Shown in pieces: positions 13,471 through 25,968 of a DNA stretch of 64,000 nt. How positions within the stretch are numbered: position 1 is the stretch's first letter; each line of letters begins with the position of its first letter. The stretch is from NCBI GenBank assembly GCA_023515745.1, contig JALECJ010000257.1:1118687-1182686 (forward strand), given 5' to 3'. The notes below the pieces were generated by a model, which was not told where the DNA came from, searched no databases, and saw nothing but the letters and a program-made list of their open reading frames with translations. The position numbers were made by a program, and so were the translations under genes. This DNA is from Amoeboaphelidium protococcarum. Taxonomy: Eukaryota; Aphelidiomycota; Aphelidea.

Positions 13471-13989
13471 ATTTGAACTGGTCATTTACAATGCCGCCCA
13501 AAAGAAAAAGATAGATCAACGTTGGAAAGGCAAAACCATACCCAAGGTATCTGAAGCTTTGGTAGATAAGTGAATGCTTGCCTTGAAAACTAGGAAATCG
13601 ATCCGGAGCTAAATGATGCTCAGAAAATTGGAGACGTTATTTGGCACATTTACATCATCACAAGTGCTAATCAGAGCCTTTAAATTGCAGAACGTTATAT
13701 AAAGCTTATTGCGATTTCCAAGTTCTTACTCTTTCTAAATTTGCATTCAAGACAATTACCGTATCAGCCAATCACATGCGCTTACGTACGGTCAAATCAG
13801 GCTTTTGCTCTCCTTACGCGACAACGACGTGTCAGGCGCTCGCTCACATTCATCTCGCTTATTCAATCCGCTGTTGCTTTGACTCCAAAGGTGACGACAT
13901 TTGCTTCTCTTCTTCCCACTAAACAGCTACCATTAACAACGTTAAGTATTAAATATTGCTTTGTTTTGATTGCAAATACACTATTAAAA
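13471..13989. other. Unassigned sequence upstream of the NDFIP-like gene
   Basis: About 520 bp. The frame of the downstream gene stays open well upstream (past 13741), but the translated text looks like random sequence and switches abruptly to a typical Q/S/acidic start at the ATG at 13990. A small basic frame begins at 13489 and stops within 35 codons. It may hold the promoter of the next gene and more retroelement debris. Confidence 0.4.
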
Positions 13990-14895
13990 ATGACGTAAAA
14001 TTAGCAATATTCAGTGATATAATAATCAGAGGAAATTGAATCTGATAATAATGTGGCTGTGTCAGATAATCATGAGTAGCCGCTGCTTACCCCCACTACT
14101 GCGATAGATTCTGCTTCTAATGTAGTTGATGATGATGATGATGAGGAAGTTACTGATTCTGCAGATGTGTTCAGTGAAGGTGAAGAAGAAATATTAATGG
14201 ATGCAGCTGCATCTTAGACTGTAAGAGTAGCTAATGAAGTAAAAGTATACAACAAGAAGAATAGTGTGATAATGAGGAGTGATAATGATGGCGTGTTTAG
14301 TAATCTCAATGAAAAGCCTTAATCATCGAGGAATTCTAGGTAGAATATTAATCAAACACCGGATGTTAATCTGGTTTAGGATGAATAGCGGGAGGATCCA
14401 CCATCTTATGAATCTGCTGCCAATGATCAGGCACCTCCTTACGTGATTAACATCAACTAAATATTTGGAGCTGGGATGCCTGATCTGGTTGATGAAAATG
14501 GCTAACCACTGGAATTTGATCCTACCGAAGCTCTGGAATTGGTTGGAAAACCACATACTTTTATATTCACTGCTATCGTTACCATGGCATTTCAGTTGAT
14601 TGGCTTCTTTGCATGCTTCCTCTTTAGCCGATCTCTGGCGGGAAAGGCTGGTGCTAGAGCTGGATTTGGTCTCATTTTAGTGTAGTATGGTAGCATGATT
14701 TTGAATGGTGGCCGCGCTACTTCTCTGTCTGATGATGGCAGCGTCACTGTTGGAAAGGGCGGCGTGCGATCTGACCCGATTGGTTACGGCTTTATCGCAC
14801 TTGGATTTCTGGTTTCCGCCTCTAGTGCTTTCCAATATATCCACACGCGCAAAAAGGTGCTCAGAACTCTCTCTTCATCCTCTTCAATTGTATGA
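13990..14895 (+). CDS. NDFIP/Bsd2-family PY-motif adaptor for NEDD4-type E3 ligases
   Basis: 302 codons. The N-terminal 180 residues are acidic and disordered and carry a PPxY motif (PPSY) followed 8 residues later by 'APPYV'. The C-terminal half has 'GKPHTFIFTAIVTMAFQLIG', 'FFACFLFSRSLAGKAGARAG', 'FGLILVQYGSMIL', 'GYGFIALGFLVSASSAFQYI' and a basic end. This three-helix layout, with 'F..CF.....AG..GA..GFGL', is the NDFIP1/2 (animals) and Bsd2 (yeast) pattern. These Golgi/endosome proteins recruit WW-domain HECT ligases such as NEDD4/Rsp5 to membrane cargo. The ATG at 13990 is chosen because composition changes there. Confidence 0.85.
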
Positions 14896-15329
14896 TCACA
14901 TCCTACCATATATATACTCATGCTCATGATATTTTGATACTTTTCTATTTTGTGTTAAATTCTGGCACTTTCGCCTTTTTATATGTGTTATGATTTGACT
15001 GCCCAAACAAACTATTATTGACGAAAACGACATTTTAAAGCTAAATCAGTTTAAAACGGAATGTCAGTTGTAAAATACCAGTCTTCGTCGATGAAACGTG
15101 CTCTTAGAGTGGTGAATGCGTTAGGACTTGGCCATGATCAGATGATCAATCAGTCAACGAGCGGCGCGCGTGGAATTATCAGATGATCAATCAGTCAACG
15201 AGCGGCGCGCGTGGAATTTGCTAGAAGTTTCGCGTCGATTGCGGTTGATAGAGGTATAAATGTGATTACGTAACACCCATGAGTTCTATTTTATTTAAAT
15301 ACTCTATTACAAAAATAATTAGATTTGAT
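14896..15329. other. Intergenic region holding a 41-bp tandem duplication
   Basis: About 430 bp between two plus-strand genes. It contains the end of the NDFIP transcript, an AT-rich spacer, the direct repeat listed separately, and a TATA-like 'GGTATAAATG' near 15252-15261, about 70 bp before the RING-gene ATG. No gene is seen. Confidence 0.5.
15137..15218. repeat. Perfect tandem duplication, 41-bp unit, two copies
   Basis: Copy 1 is 15137-15177 and copy 2 is 15178-15218. They are identical by eye. Each unit contains a TGATCA palindrome and a CpG-rich core (GAGCGGCGCGCGTGG), unlike the AT-rich spacer around it. Confidence 0.9.
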
Positions 15330-16073
15330 ATGTCTGCTCATACTCATCCAAGCTCTCCTGGTGTAAATCCTTACAATGCTTTTGTATTCTTCTATCCAGT
15401 CGTCGTGGCCAATGTCGTCTCAACTCCTATCAGTCCTTAGCAATCCTCTGATAACCTTGATCAGCCATAGTAATAATAATAATACACATTCCAAGTGCCT
15501 TTGATGCCATTTATGAACTTTGGTGTGCCTTCTGGCTCCTGGGAATAAATACTGCTCAACAATGTGATGACCCAGTCGATGGAGGAATCGAAAAAGAAGA
15601 TTGTGGCTTCACCGAGTGCCGTTTCAGCTTTACACGTCGTCGATGGTGATTAAATCTCTGCCAGTACTTCATCAAGCGATTGTCCAATCTGCACAGACGC
15701 ATTAAAATCCTCTACTGCTGTCGCTCTCCCTTGTGGTCACATCTATCATTAGAGCTGTGTCTCTTAGTGGCTACTCAATCACTCTAACTAATGCTGCATG
15801 TGCCGATACGAACTTGATACTGAAGATTCATAGTACAATGATGAGGCGCATAAAAGAAATCAGGTTAATAGATGTGGACTTTTACATAATCACCTCTGCT
15901 GGTGTGATGTCGGTTCGTCTGATCCTTTAATCAAGCTTGGATGTGGTCATTAGTTCCATTAGCAATGCATTGATGGCATGATGCGACTACAAGGATCCGA
16001 AGCATCTAAATAGATTAAATGTCCCAACTGCATGAAGTTTCACACATTCTCTGATGATCATTAGCAAATTTGA
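15330..16073 (+). CDS. RING-type E3 ubiquitin ligase with a second RING-like motif
   Basis: 248 codons. After a 130-residue low-complexity N-terminus with a Q run, a canonical C3H2C3 RING-H2 finger appears: CPIC, 'LPCGHIYHQSC', 'WLLN', 'CCMC'. This is RNF126/RNF181-like. A second, degenerate RING-like module follows at about 185-240: 'LCWC', 'LGCGHQFHQQC', 'CPNC'. It has fewer spaced ligands at its front. The protein is short with no transmembrane helix, so a soluble E3 is likely. The tail-to-head spacing to the next gene is 170 bp. Confidence 0.8.
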
Positions 16074-16243
16074 TGAATTGTTGAATATGTACACGTTTTA
16101 CTCCTGTGTATCTTGAAACTGAATTTTCCATTTTCTCCTCGCTACGCAGCGCAGCGTTTCTCGCCTCTTCATCTTTCGCTATTTTACTGTGTTTCGACCA
16201 TCTTTTACGCCAATCGTTGTTGTTGTTGTAGTTATTGGTCGAT

Positions 16244-18415
16244 ATGAGAAGGGGCTCAAACAGTAACAATAACGCTGTGAATAGTCCTCTGATAAGGATA
16301 TCATCTCCCACTGGACCCAGAGAATTGAGAACTTTTTCAAGGTCGTCGAGTTCGAAAGATACATTGGTCTCATCAAGTGGAAGTCCTCAATAGAAAGCTA
16401 GTGCTTCTGTTGCCAAAACATAAGACGTCATTGCTGCCCCTGTGTTGATCAATAACTCTAATCCCTCTGGTTCTTCTTCTTCTTATTCTATTAATAATAA
16501 TAACAGTAAACGCTAATCTCCGCCATTAAATTTATAAAATAAAGGAGCTGCATAAATGTCGGAAAGTTCATCTGTATCTGGAGAATAATCGCCGCCATTG
16601 TTTTAATTTGTCAATGTCGGATTGGGAGATTGCTCTAATGGATCACTGACAATATCCCCGCAGTGTCTATAGTATAAAGGCTAGATGTTGAAATAGGAAA
16701 TTAATGTCCGTCTCCTCTTCTCAGATGTAGTTAGTGTCTCCAAACTGAATGAGGAATTAGCTGTTGAAGTGGGCTTGCTGCAATAATGTTACAAATTTGT
16801 TGTTTAGTCAGCAGACATTGTCGATCGATTGAATGATGCTCTATAGATCACATGGACTTAACGTGGCAAGACTTTAAATGAATCCTTAGCGGAAAGAGAC
16901 TTTCTATCTCAGAAGGATTCTAATAATTTAATTCAATAATAATAGTAATAGCAAGACAATATCACTTACGTTCAGAGTAAGATCTTGGATTCCAACGAGA
17001 ATCTCACCATATCTATGGCGATGGGTCGACCGTAGCAACAAGTGGCCGGAAATGGAAGAAAGCCGGCTATTAGCGAAGAAGGTGGAGTGTTAAAAGTACT
17101 ATAGCTTGAGGAATCATTATCACAGGGAAGTACAGCTGTCGTGCCAAGTAATAAGATCTAGAACAACGACAATGAGAGACTTGGCTTTTTCATTCAGAAT
17201 GAACCTGTCAGATAGCAGGGTGATAATGGCAGTTCTACAACGGCTGGATTTCTGTCAGATCAAGAATCGTATGGCAGGTAGAGTACTCTATCTCGAACGA
17301 TGAATGCTGCGAAATCTGCTCTATCTAATCGTAGTGCTATCCGGAAAAGAGTCACCGTATCTAATCGTAAGAAGCGTGAATCTGTGTCTGGGAAGTAATT
17401 GGACGTGCCCGGTGGTGCGAAGGTCAATCCTAATCTTCCTCAGAAGCCTGTTGGTTGCAACTGCTCATCGCATTTGAAGTATGTCGTCGCCGATGAAGTT
17501 GTAAGAGGAATCGACTCTAAGCAGTTAGATTTCCTGCTATTTCATAAGGAAGGCTACGAGTTTATATTCAAGTTTTTCTAGTCCCAGGGCGCAGATCTGC
17601 CAAAAGAGTATTTGGAGTGGAGTGATTAAAAGAGATCTCTGGATTATCTTGTCACTGTCAAGCTGCCGATGTAAAGTCCATCCAAGAATAAGTGTATTGA
17701 GTAGTAGACTATTGTCTTGCGTGAAGAGTATCGGAGTGTGTATGAAAAGTGCACCAAAACGCCCACTGTTCCGTATGGTGATGCGTTCGAAACTTTGTCC
17801 AGATTTTGTATAAGTTATGAATCTCCGAATAGTGCCCGACTCAAAGTGTCGTTAGTTGTCAACTTTTAGAGGAAAGTTTTATGGGAGAAAATGATTGATA
17901 AAGGTGCCATGGATGGTGTAGACGCCAACACTAAGGCACTGATTGCTAGTATTAGGTAGCTGGTTCGGTCAAAGTCTCCTTCAGACACTTAATTATTCCG
18001 TCAATTGCCATCGCTTGGTCCGAAAGGAGATTAATCTGTATCAGAAGTTGATGAAAGTGGTATTGAGTCTACCGCAGAGGTGCTCGATGGCCAACAAGCA
18101 TCAACTAAGACTGCATCTACATTCCCGATTGGTATAGTGATGAAAGTATTGCTTGTGGCACTCTTGGTATTGAATATCATTTTGGTGATGAACAATAGTT
18201 TATTATTTATGCGCAATAGATCTACATAGAGAAAGCTCGTAAGTGAACTGGGTGTTGAATATGGCTAATTACAAGACATCCTTGTCGATTTAAAGTCAGA
18301 TCGAAATCAGAATCCATTGTATGGTGTTTAAACGCCATTTCAAAGACTTCAGCTACTGTAGCTCAAGATTAAAGAGTAGAAAGTATTTATAGATGTTCTG
18401 CATGAAGCACAATGA
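16244..18415 (+). CDS. GRAM-VASt lipid transfer protein, Lam/ASTER-like
   Basis: 724 codons. The disordered Ser/Asn-rich head (1-110) leads into a PH/GRAM-like fold at about 125-215. A linker with a Q run follows. A VASt/StART-like domain begins near residue 400 with 'PVGCNCSSHLKYVVADEVV', then 'LDFLLFHKEGYEFIFKFF' and 'PYGDAFETLSRFCISYE'. A transmembrane helix lies at about 629-651, followed by a coiled coil. GRAM, VASt and TM in that order is the layout of yeast Lam/Ysp proteins and animal GRAMD1/ASTER, which move sterol at ER-plasma membrane contacts. Sterol specificity is inferred from the family. The frame upstream of the ATG at 16244 stays open but has no ATG. Confidence 0.75.
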
Positions 18416-18469
18416 TGAAGATGAATAATACATACACTTTAGTATATTGTTACATTGTTGTGTTATGGT

Positions 18470-20887
18470 TCAAATTAGCGTTCTTTTAATTGTATCATTC
18501 CACTCTTGAGAGTGAATTAATTACTTCTGGTCACCATTATACTCAAAGACTTGCAGAGTGCTTTGTAGATGAAAGTTGTCTTTGTCCGACCTCAACTTTG
18601 TCAGAGTCTCCACCCTTGTTCGCCACTGCTTTCCGACTTATACAGACGCTTCGTACTAGCCTTAGGATTTAAGTTTTTCAATCCACTCTGCACTTCTTCC
18701 AATCTCAATACAATACTTCACCTGAGCTTCAGCACTGAGAGGATCCTTCTTTGAGTATTTATGTTTTGGGTCCTGGATTCGATAAATCTCTTCAGTCCAC
18801 TCATCATGCTCAATTCCATTTGTGTCATCGCGCGTATTCCCATAATCTTTTACCATGGTCAGGGTCTTCATACCTGAGACATAATCATTCGTCATGGATC
18901 GAGTGCCCAACTTTGACGGCCTCAGCTCTGTCCTAGGAAGTGGAGATGAGAATCGTGGCTCCCTATACAGGCCAGCAACTTTTGGCTGTTACTTTTTCTG
19001 TGCCTCCGGATCTCCGCCAGCCACGTAAACAGGTAGATCAACATGGGAATACTCAAAAGGCTTAGATTCAGATTCGCGATATTTTGTGAACAAATTAACT
19101 TTAGCGGGATGTACGGAAGGCCAAACAATGGGCCAAAGAGAAGTGGATATTCCAATGCGAATCTTATTACCAGCAGGGAACGCATGAGCTACATCATCGC
19201 ACTGAACCGTCACTTTATAAACTTTGTCCTTAACGAGCTGCTGTGGTTATTCGCTAGATTTATAATGTGCCAGATTCAGAACACCAAATGTGACCAGAAC
19301 ACTCTGCCCAGTTTTAGGATCGACATCACAAATGCGCACTGCAATCTATGCATGTTCTTACTCTGATGAAAGCAAAAGATTGACTTTGACTCTGCCAACA
19401 ATTTCAGTGCGCTATAAAAGGATCTCAGAGTCGAAGCAGAGACAAGACGCGTCTTCATGTCGTTAGTCCAAAGGAAAATCTGGGTCTTTGCCATATCCCA
19501 ATCTTCCACAATCCATGCCGACTGATAATCCTGTAGACAGATGTTTGTAAGTCTTCTTTTTCAAATTGTCAGAAGTCTGAACAAGTTTTTTATCGTGGGA
19601 TAGATAGAGAGATGTAGATTGCATCTGGCTTTCTTAATTTTGCATAGAAATCCATCTTCCCTGACGGTACTTGACTATGATTTCTGGTTCTTCACGCTCG
19701 CGCATGTAAACACTATACTTTGGCCGCTTCCTCCATTCCACTTCCATAGACTTGTCTCCCTTCAGACAGTAAGACCACCATTTTATACACTCAGCAAGCC
19801 AGTCGACTGCCGGCGCAGGATTTGCAAAATGTGGAAAGTCATGAGCCCAAGGTCCGTTGAATCCAACAGTTAGGTGTTTACTGTGCTTATTGACGCGATC
19901 GACAAGGTTCGGAATTGCAGAGCAATAGCCATCATCCCATCCACTGGCTGCAAGCACCGGGCAATCGATCGAGTCGTAGTTTTCGCACACGGATCCTTGC
20001 TTCCAATATTCATCATAGTGCTGATGTTCAAGCCAAGTTTTTAGCCACGGTCGTGCATTAGCAATTCTTCTGGTCCACTCTTACCGCCAACTGTCTCCAA
20101 CCAATGCCGGGTCTGGAGGAGTGCAAATGTGCGTCAACATATACGCTCCCCATGCCACATTATCATTTAAAAGACAGCCGCCTGAATAGTGAACATCAGT
20201 CTCGAATCTGTTATCCGAGCAACACAATGCGATGACTCCTTTTAATGCCGGCGGTCGAAGCCCTGCAATCTGCAATGAATTGAATCCACCCCAAGACAGT
20301 CCAGTTAAACCAACGTTGCCGGAGCACCAGCTTTACTTGGAAATCCAGTCGATAATTTCCAACGCGTCCGCTTGTTCTAACGGAAGATATTCATCATGAA
20401 TAAGACCTGTAGATTCTCCAGTGCCACGAATATCTACTCGAAGATATATAAAACCATACTTTGCCACGTAATGGCACGTCTCCTCGTCTCGATGCGCAGT
20501 GCCATGCCTCTTACCATAAGGCAAATACTCCAAGATAGCGGGAAATTTCTCTTCTGATTACTACAGATCATGATTATCACCAGATGTTTCAGGCATCCAA
20601 ACGCGTGCAGCCAGCCGATTTCCATCTGACAGAGGAATCCACATATTCTCGATAACGCGCACTCTGTACACCGGCTCAGGCGTTAGAGCACGCGATAAAG
20701 GCATTGAAGGTGGTTCTAACACCCGTAATTGACGACTTGCAGTATCATAAGATGGAGAATTTGGCTCCATCATGCTAAAAAGGGATACTTCAGAAGGAGC
20801 TTTCAATGACTGAACGCTAGTCTGTTTCGCGCCACGTTGTCCCTCTGCTGACTATTCCAACTTTGTTATTACTGATTTGATATTCAT
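18470..20887 (-). CDS. S15/CocE-NonD family serine hydrolase
   Basis: 806 codons. The catalytic serine is S198 in 'GLSWGGFNSLQ', the acid lies in 'GWDDGYC' and the histidine in 'GPWAHDFPHF'. That is the CocE/NonD and X-Pro dipeptidyl-peptidase (S15) arrangement. A jelly-roll C-terminal domain is evident from 'GRVKVNLLLSSEQEHAQIAV' to 'LPRTE'. The N-terminal 75 residues are Ser/Pro-rich with no signal peptide, so it is probably cytosolic. Known relatives cleave esters or Xaa-Pro peptides, and many come from bacteria. The substrate cannot be read from sequence. The long N-terminal extension and about 140 extra C-terminal residues are unusual. Confidence 0.75.
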
Positions 20888-21308
20888 TGACTTTAAAAAA
20901 TTTAATTGAAAGTTTAATCAATGTTTAAAAATGAATAGAAAGTGGTAAATATAGACTAACTCAATTAATAATTGGCACTTCATCTCAAAGAGCATTTTGA
21001 TTGGCTGTCACAGCGGGGCACTCCATCTCCAGTAGGTGTATTGAGTTGTTACGTAAGACTCGAGATACAAATGAATATGATCAGTAGTGAGCCTTTATAC
21101 TTTGACATTTAATTTTAAGTATGCAAAAAACTTTAATTGTCTTTTTATCCAAGGTTGTGTCACTCCACAATCGATTCATTAAAGCATTGGAATAACGTTT
21201 GAAGCTTCCCTTCAGTTTGATTGTTGTTTCAAGGCTATTTTTAAGCGTGATTGTCTGATTGAGCTACTTAATATTCTTTCCCTTTATCGACAAGCCCATT
21301 TATATAGT
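20888..21308. other. Divergent promoter region, no gene seen
   Basis: About 420 bp between two genes that start in opposite directions. AT-rich, with several TTAAT/TTTAAAT blocks and a TATATAG at 21302-21308 that touches the next ATG. Nothing else stands out. Confidence 0.5.
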
Positions 21309-23015
21309 ATGAATCGAATTGAGTAGATAGGTGTCAAGTCATAAATTACTGCAGATACAAGCGAAGGACCTGATATTGCTAGGAGCACTTTCATCAGCAC
21401 CATCCGAGAGCAGACGCCGGAAGAAGTTTAGAAGTTGAAGCAAGAGTTGAATAATCTTGATTTTGCTGCGAATGCTTTTGTTAATCGCTGCAATATTTAC
21501 TCATTGAAAAGGGACGGTAGGGAGGAGGCTGCTACTTAGGAGTTGGCGAATGTTCTGAGGCACGTTCGATATGTGATTGTTCTGATTTATAGTCTTGAAG
21601 GCCAGGAAACGAGGCAGCAGATTCAACAACATTTAAGAAATCATTCAGTATCGCTGGTAAAGTGCTGGAAAGATGAGGTTGTATATGGCATTTAGATGTA
21701 GCTACATATTTAGTCCAGTCCGGCATAGACCAAGATACTACTAAGAAAGATTTTGGAGCGATTTCTGGCAACATTTCATGAATTTATTCTCTTCATTACG
21801 GACTTGGCGCAGCGATGTAGCTGCGGTAAAGAGGCTAATGAAAATCTGCAACGTACAGCTTCGCACATTTACAACACGCTGAAACGCGAGAGAAATGGAA
21901 AGAGGAAGGTTCCGAGTTAGGTGTTTACCAGTCAGATGGAAAGGTCCAAGAGTGATGGTGATGTATTAATGATCAATGAAAATTAAAACTCGGCTGAAGA
22001 CAGTCCGTATAATGAGGATAACATTATATCAGCATATGGTATGGATCCAGAGGAGCGCTCAATAGTATCTTATTAAGCCTCAGATTCGAATGGGGGTGCG
22101 AGCGAATAGCACTACCTAGCCACGATAACATCTAGTCCCATTAGTGGAACTTCATCTTAGCGACATGCATGGGACATGGCCAAATTGTAACAGGATTTGG
22201 ACAGTGTGCGAAATGAGTATGAATAAAAGATAGCCGCTAAAAAGAAGAAGTAGCAGATGATCATCAAGTAAATGGACTTTATAAATAAACCTCTCCCTCC
22301 ACTTCCTGTAGATCAGAGTAACAATCAACAAATTAAGCGTGTATCCGATTCAGAGAAAACACTCCATAATTTTGGCGTTGATGTCCTCCCTCTTACATTT
22401 GAACCTCTTAAAGGCGAATCAGACTATCCTGTAATAGAAGCAAGCGGTCCTGAACAGGTTTACTCATTAAGGGAGAAAATTCAAGGTCGTGGATCGAATG
22501 AATCTCTCCATGATGGACTGAAGGAAACTTCGCGTTAACTAAAGTAACAAGATAGTGGCATAAAGAAAGTGCTCGGTTTGGGTCGCAAGCGAAATGCCAC
22601 TTTAGGCGGAGTATAGTCTGGCTTTGCATCTGCATCTAATCCTGACATATCTAGCGACAGGTACTCTAATCCGCTTGTATTTAATGACGATTCTGCAGAA
22701 ATAAAATCTTATGAAAAACTCGTGATATCTCGAAATGGTCACATATTCAAAAAATTGGGCGTTTTTGAAGATTTGAAGTTACTGATGCGCTCTTACTCTG
22801 GAACTTTATCAAGTTCTGGCTCTGCAAGTGAGCTGAGTGCAGCTGAATTGAATAAGTCGCCCCATTTACCGAGTAAGAATAGAAGTGGCGTCTGCAGCGT
22901 CTGTAAGGATTCCACAATAATGACAACGAACAAAGTGTAGTGTCAAGTCTGTGGGATAATCATGCATGACAGCTGCAGAAGAGGTGTCGATTTGTCAATG
23001 TGGAGTTGTGAATGA
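21309..23015 (+). CDS. Helical protein with C-terminal C1/PHD-like zinc finger
   Basis: 569 codons. The first 230 residues are helical, with heptad-like stretches such as 'EEVQKLKQELNNLDFAANAF' and 'RKILERFLATFHEFILF'. A charged linker rich in Ser/Asn/Gln follows. The last 45 residues form a zinc-binding module: C-x2-C, then C-x2-C, H-x3-C and a final C ('CSVC', 'CQVCGIIMHDSC', 'WSC'). Spacing lies between a C1 domain and a PHD finger. I do not recognise the family. Its composition suggests a cytoplasmic scaffold or trafficking factor, but that is a guess. The in-frame run without TGA over 569 codons and many Gln-encoding TAG/TAA make it a real gene. Confidence 0.7.
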
Positions 23016-23265
23016 AGGAACAGCTATTTTGAAAGATAAAGTTATCCTTAAATATTCTGTTATTTAGATTTTGATTGCTTACAATGTTATAACTTTACCC
23101 CAGAAATAGTGACGTCTTACTCATCATTTTATACTTGACTCAATCGTTTTCAGGGGCTTTGAAAAAAATCATGTGCTCCTAGGTAATCAAATAGATTGAC
23201 TCGTTTGATTCTCATAACAAGCTGCTTAGCTAAGAACGCACGAGCTTTACCGCCCCCCACAAGTC

Positions 23266-24114
23266 ATGAAGATTGCTGTATTTGGCGCCTCTGGTGGGCT
23301 GGGATTATAGATTCTGAGGCTCGGTCTGCTCAGCTACGAATTTTAATTTAAAGTCCTCGTCAGGTCTAAAAGGAAATTCGTGAAAGGGATAGAGGATGCA
23401 ATAAACTAATTCCGTGACGCGTCCGATTTAATGGAAACTGATGATATAAACAGGCTCTTGTCCAGAGTGGAAATTGTTGTCGGAAACTGTTTAAAGGAAC
23501 TAGATGTTTAGAGATGTATCAGAGGAGTGGATGTGGTAATTAATACAGTGGGCGAGGTGGAGGAGGATCCCACAAAATCTACTGGTCTCTGTTCGCGTTC
23601 TCAGAGAATTTTGAATGACGCTGTGAAGCGATATAACACTCTACTGGAGAAGTAGTAAAAATTGAATACTAACACGTCTCAAGTTGAACCAATTCGTAGA
23701 ATAGTAGTTGTAACATCGCTTGGTTGTGGGGAGTCGTATCAGGACTTGAACTGGATGGCCAAAATGGTGATGACGCAAATAGTGCCTGATTTGATTGCTG
23801 ACAAGAATATATAAGAACAGTATTTGAGGGAAGATTTTTCAGTAGCATCCACTGGAGATTAAACAGACTGGGTAATTGTACGTCCTGGTGGTCTGAGAGA
23901 TAAAACTTTTACGGGCAAGTACTTTGCATAGCCCAGGTATCTTGGAGGCGGTCTCACCAGTCGGTAAAATGTCGCTCACTTCATTCTGGACCGATGTGTT
24001 TCTGACGCGTCCGTCTCTCGTCTGTATTTCTCAATGTTGGACAATCTGAGGGATGGCGATGTCGATCTGGCTGAAGTGAATGATTTTAACAGCATGCTGT
24101 CAAATATTATGTGA
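23266..24114 (+). CDS. NmrA/SDR-a5-like NAD(P)-binding protein
   Basis: 283 codons. It opens with 'MKIAVFGASGGLG', the GxxGxxG dinucleotide-binding loop of atypical SDRs. It then shows 'VLVRSKRKF' after beta-2, 'VDVVINTVGE' after beta-4 and 'VVVTSLGCGES' after beta-5. 'WVIVRPGGLRDK' is the PG-L motif typical of NAD(P)-binding-10/NmrA proteins. The usual YxxxK catalytic pair is not obvious, as in many NmrA-like sensors and biliverdin-reductase-B-like proteins. It is compact, cytosolic, with no targeting signal. It converges on the lipase gene, with about 85 bp between the stops. Confidence 0.75.
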
Positions 24115-24198
24115 TACTTCTGCATTTAAATAATTAGTAACTAAGCTTTAAATTTCTAAAATCGAAACAATAAATGTTATTCATATTTGCATCTTAAA

Positions 24199-25968
24199 TC
24201 ACTGTTAATTTTCCAACTTTGTCAGACATTGCACTATCGGCTACCATACAGTCTGCTCTGCATTGTGGGCCCACATAAAGTCCATATGTTCGTAATTATC
24301 AATACACGACTGATAAAGAATATTGGGCTCAGTGGACGCGGTCAACTTTCTTCTAAATGCCTTCCGAGCACCGTTACTCAGATACTTGATTAGAGGATTC
24401 GCGTCGACTAGATAATCTTTGGCACCCCAAAACAGAAGCATCGGCACATCATATAGTCTCCCCACATCGTAAGATCTAGAGGCGAACTTGCCGGAAGTTC
24501 TTATAGTTGATGACACCGACATGACATCAGCATTGCTCAAATCATCCAAGCTAGATTAAGATCCAGCAGCATTGACGCTATCAGAGAAGGATAGGACACC
24601 GTACTTGGTCAGTTGATCAATGTCAAGACTATCTATGCGCGGGCGACCACCAGAATTAATATGAGCCAGATCTGCACCATCTTAAAATGGAGATAATCGA
24701 CCACGACTAGCGCACTATCCCCAATGCAATATTAATCTGGAGCCAACATTTCTAGGTGTGAATTGAAAATGGCCATGCTTCCAGATGCTCTTCATATTCC
24801 CGTGATTTTACGAAGAACCAACTGGTGAAGTACCCTTAATTTATCCGCCAGCCCACATATCATCGTTCCAGTTAAACAAAAACGAAAACATGGCGTAACT
24901 AAACTTGGTAAATAAGCTAGCATTGAGGATATCCTGCACAAAGCAGAACAGAGGCATGAACATACCATCACGGAAGAAGAATCGAAATAGACGTGTATCC
25001 TAGGGATCACTAGCAACGTCAATCAGCAGACAGAGAGGCCACTATTTGACCAGTGGACCGATAAATGCAGCAGGTGCCATGGCGGTAAAAGAGGCAAATT
25101 TAGACTTGGGGATGAACTTTGAACTTAGTGCAATATACGCCTGTGCATTACCCTGACTATGCCCAACAAAATGCAATTTGTCGACCTTGTTACTACTTTA
25201 AGCCAGAACGAAATCAACAATTGCCGGCAGATCAAAGCATGCCAGATCATCCATCGTGTACTACCAATAATCACTATCAGATTAGGATTTAACTTTAGAA
25301 ACATTGGAATTGTAAACTATCACAGGACTCTTGGTGAATTTATTGCTCAAATCCACGCCGCGATTATTACCAAGCCACACGTCAAATCCTTGATCGACCA
25401 GGTAGAAAGCCAAACTTCGCTTACCGTTGGTAACAAACACGCCAGCTGACTGAAGAAGACCATGCATCAGAAGAACTGGATACTTACGATCTGATAAATG
25501 TTTACCACTGTCCGTAGATGAGCGCCTATCATAAGACTACTGATCACCACCTGATGTACGTCTGCCATTTTTAGTCAAAGGCGGGGAAATGCGATGGAGA
25601 AGTATCTAATAACCATCATCCGTTGTAACGATATAATCTAGACATCGGTATCCATTCAGCTTGCAATAATCATACACTCTCATAGATCTTATATCATGCT
25701 CATCTCTAAAATTAAAGACTTCTCGAAGAATCCACTAAATAGATGCTTTTACAGCAGTAAATGGAGATAGAACGCAGGAGATGAGGTTCATCTGTCTCTT
25801 CTCCGTGTTGAACAATGCCAGTATCATAACCCATGCCAGCATGAGAGAGGTTACGCTGAATGAGACAAATCTTTTAACCGCTTCCGGTAATATATTCTCA
25901 TAAAGATCCAAAGCTTTATTCATAATCATTTTAGTTGACACCAGAATTATCGTAAAGTCTCTAATCAT
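24199..25968 (-). CDS. Acid-lipase-family alpha/beta hydrolase, membrane-anchored
   Basis: 590 codons. A hydrophobic helix at about 33-54 gives a signal-anchor. The lipase core starts near 95 with 'DGYQILLHRI', then 'LMHGLLQSAGVF', 'DVWLGNNRGVD', the nucleophile S271 in 'GHSQGN', the acid in 'LLFWGAKDYLVD' and the histidine in 'NYEHMDFMW'. These are the marks of the gastric/lysosomal acid lipase family, which includes yeast Yeh1, Yeh2 and Tgl1 steryl-ester hydrolases. Those yeast enzymes are membrane-anchored at the N-terminus, as here. A steryl-ester or triglyceride role is therefore plausible. Spacing to the GH5 gene upstream is 380 bp, both on the minus strand. Confidence 0.85.

Noticed and set aside
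13741-13989. Possible N-terminal extension of the NDFIP-like gene
   Set aside because: The frame is open but the text is not protein-like and there is no ATG. Composition changes sharply at the ATG at 13990.
16015-16376. Minus-strand open frames antisense to the RING and GRAM-VASt genes
   Set aside because: The plus strand carries clear RING and VASt coding sequence. The antisense frames have no motif, and the one that runs longest meets TGA.
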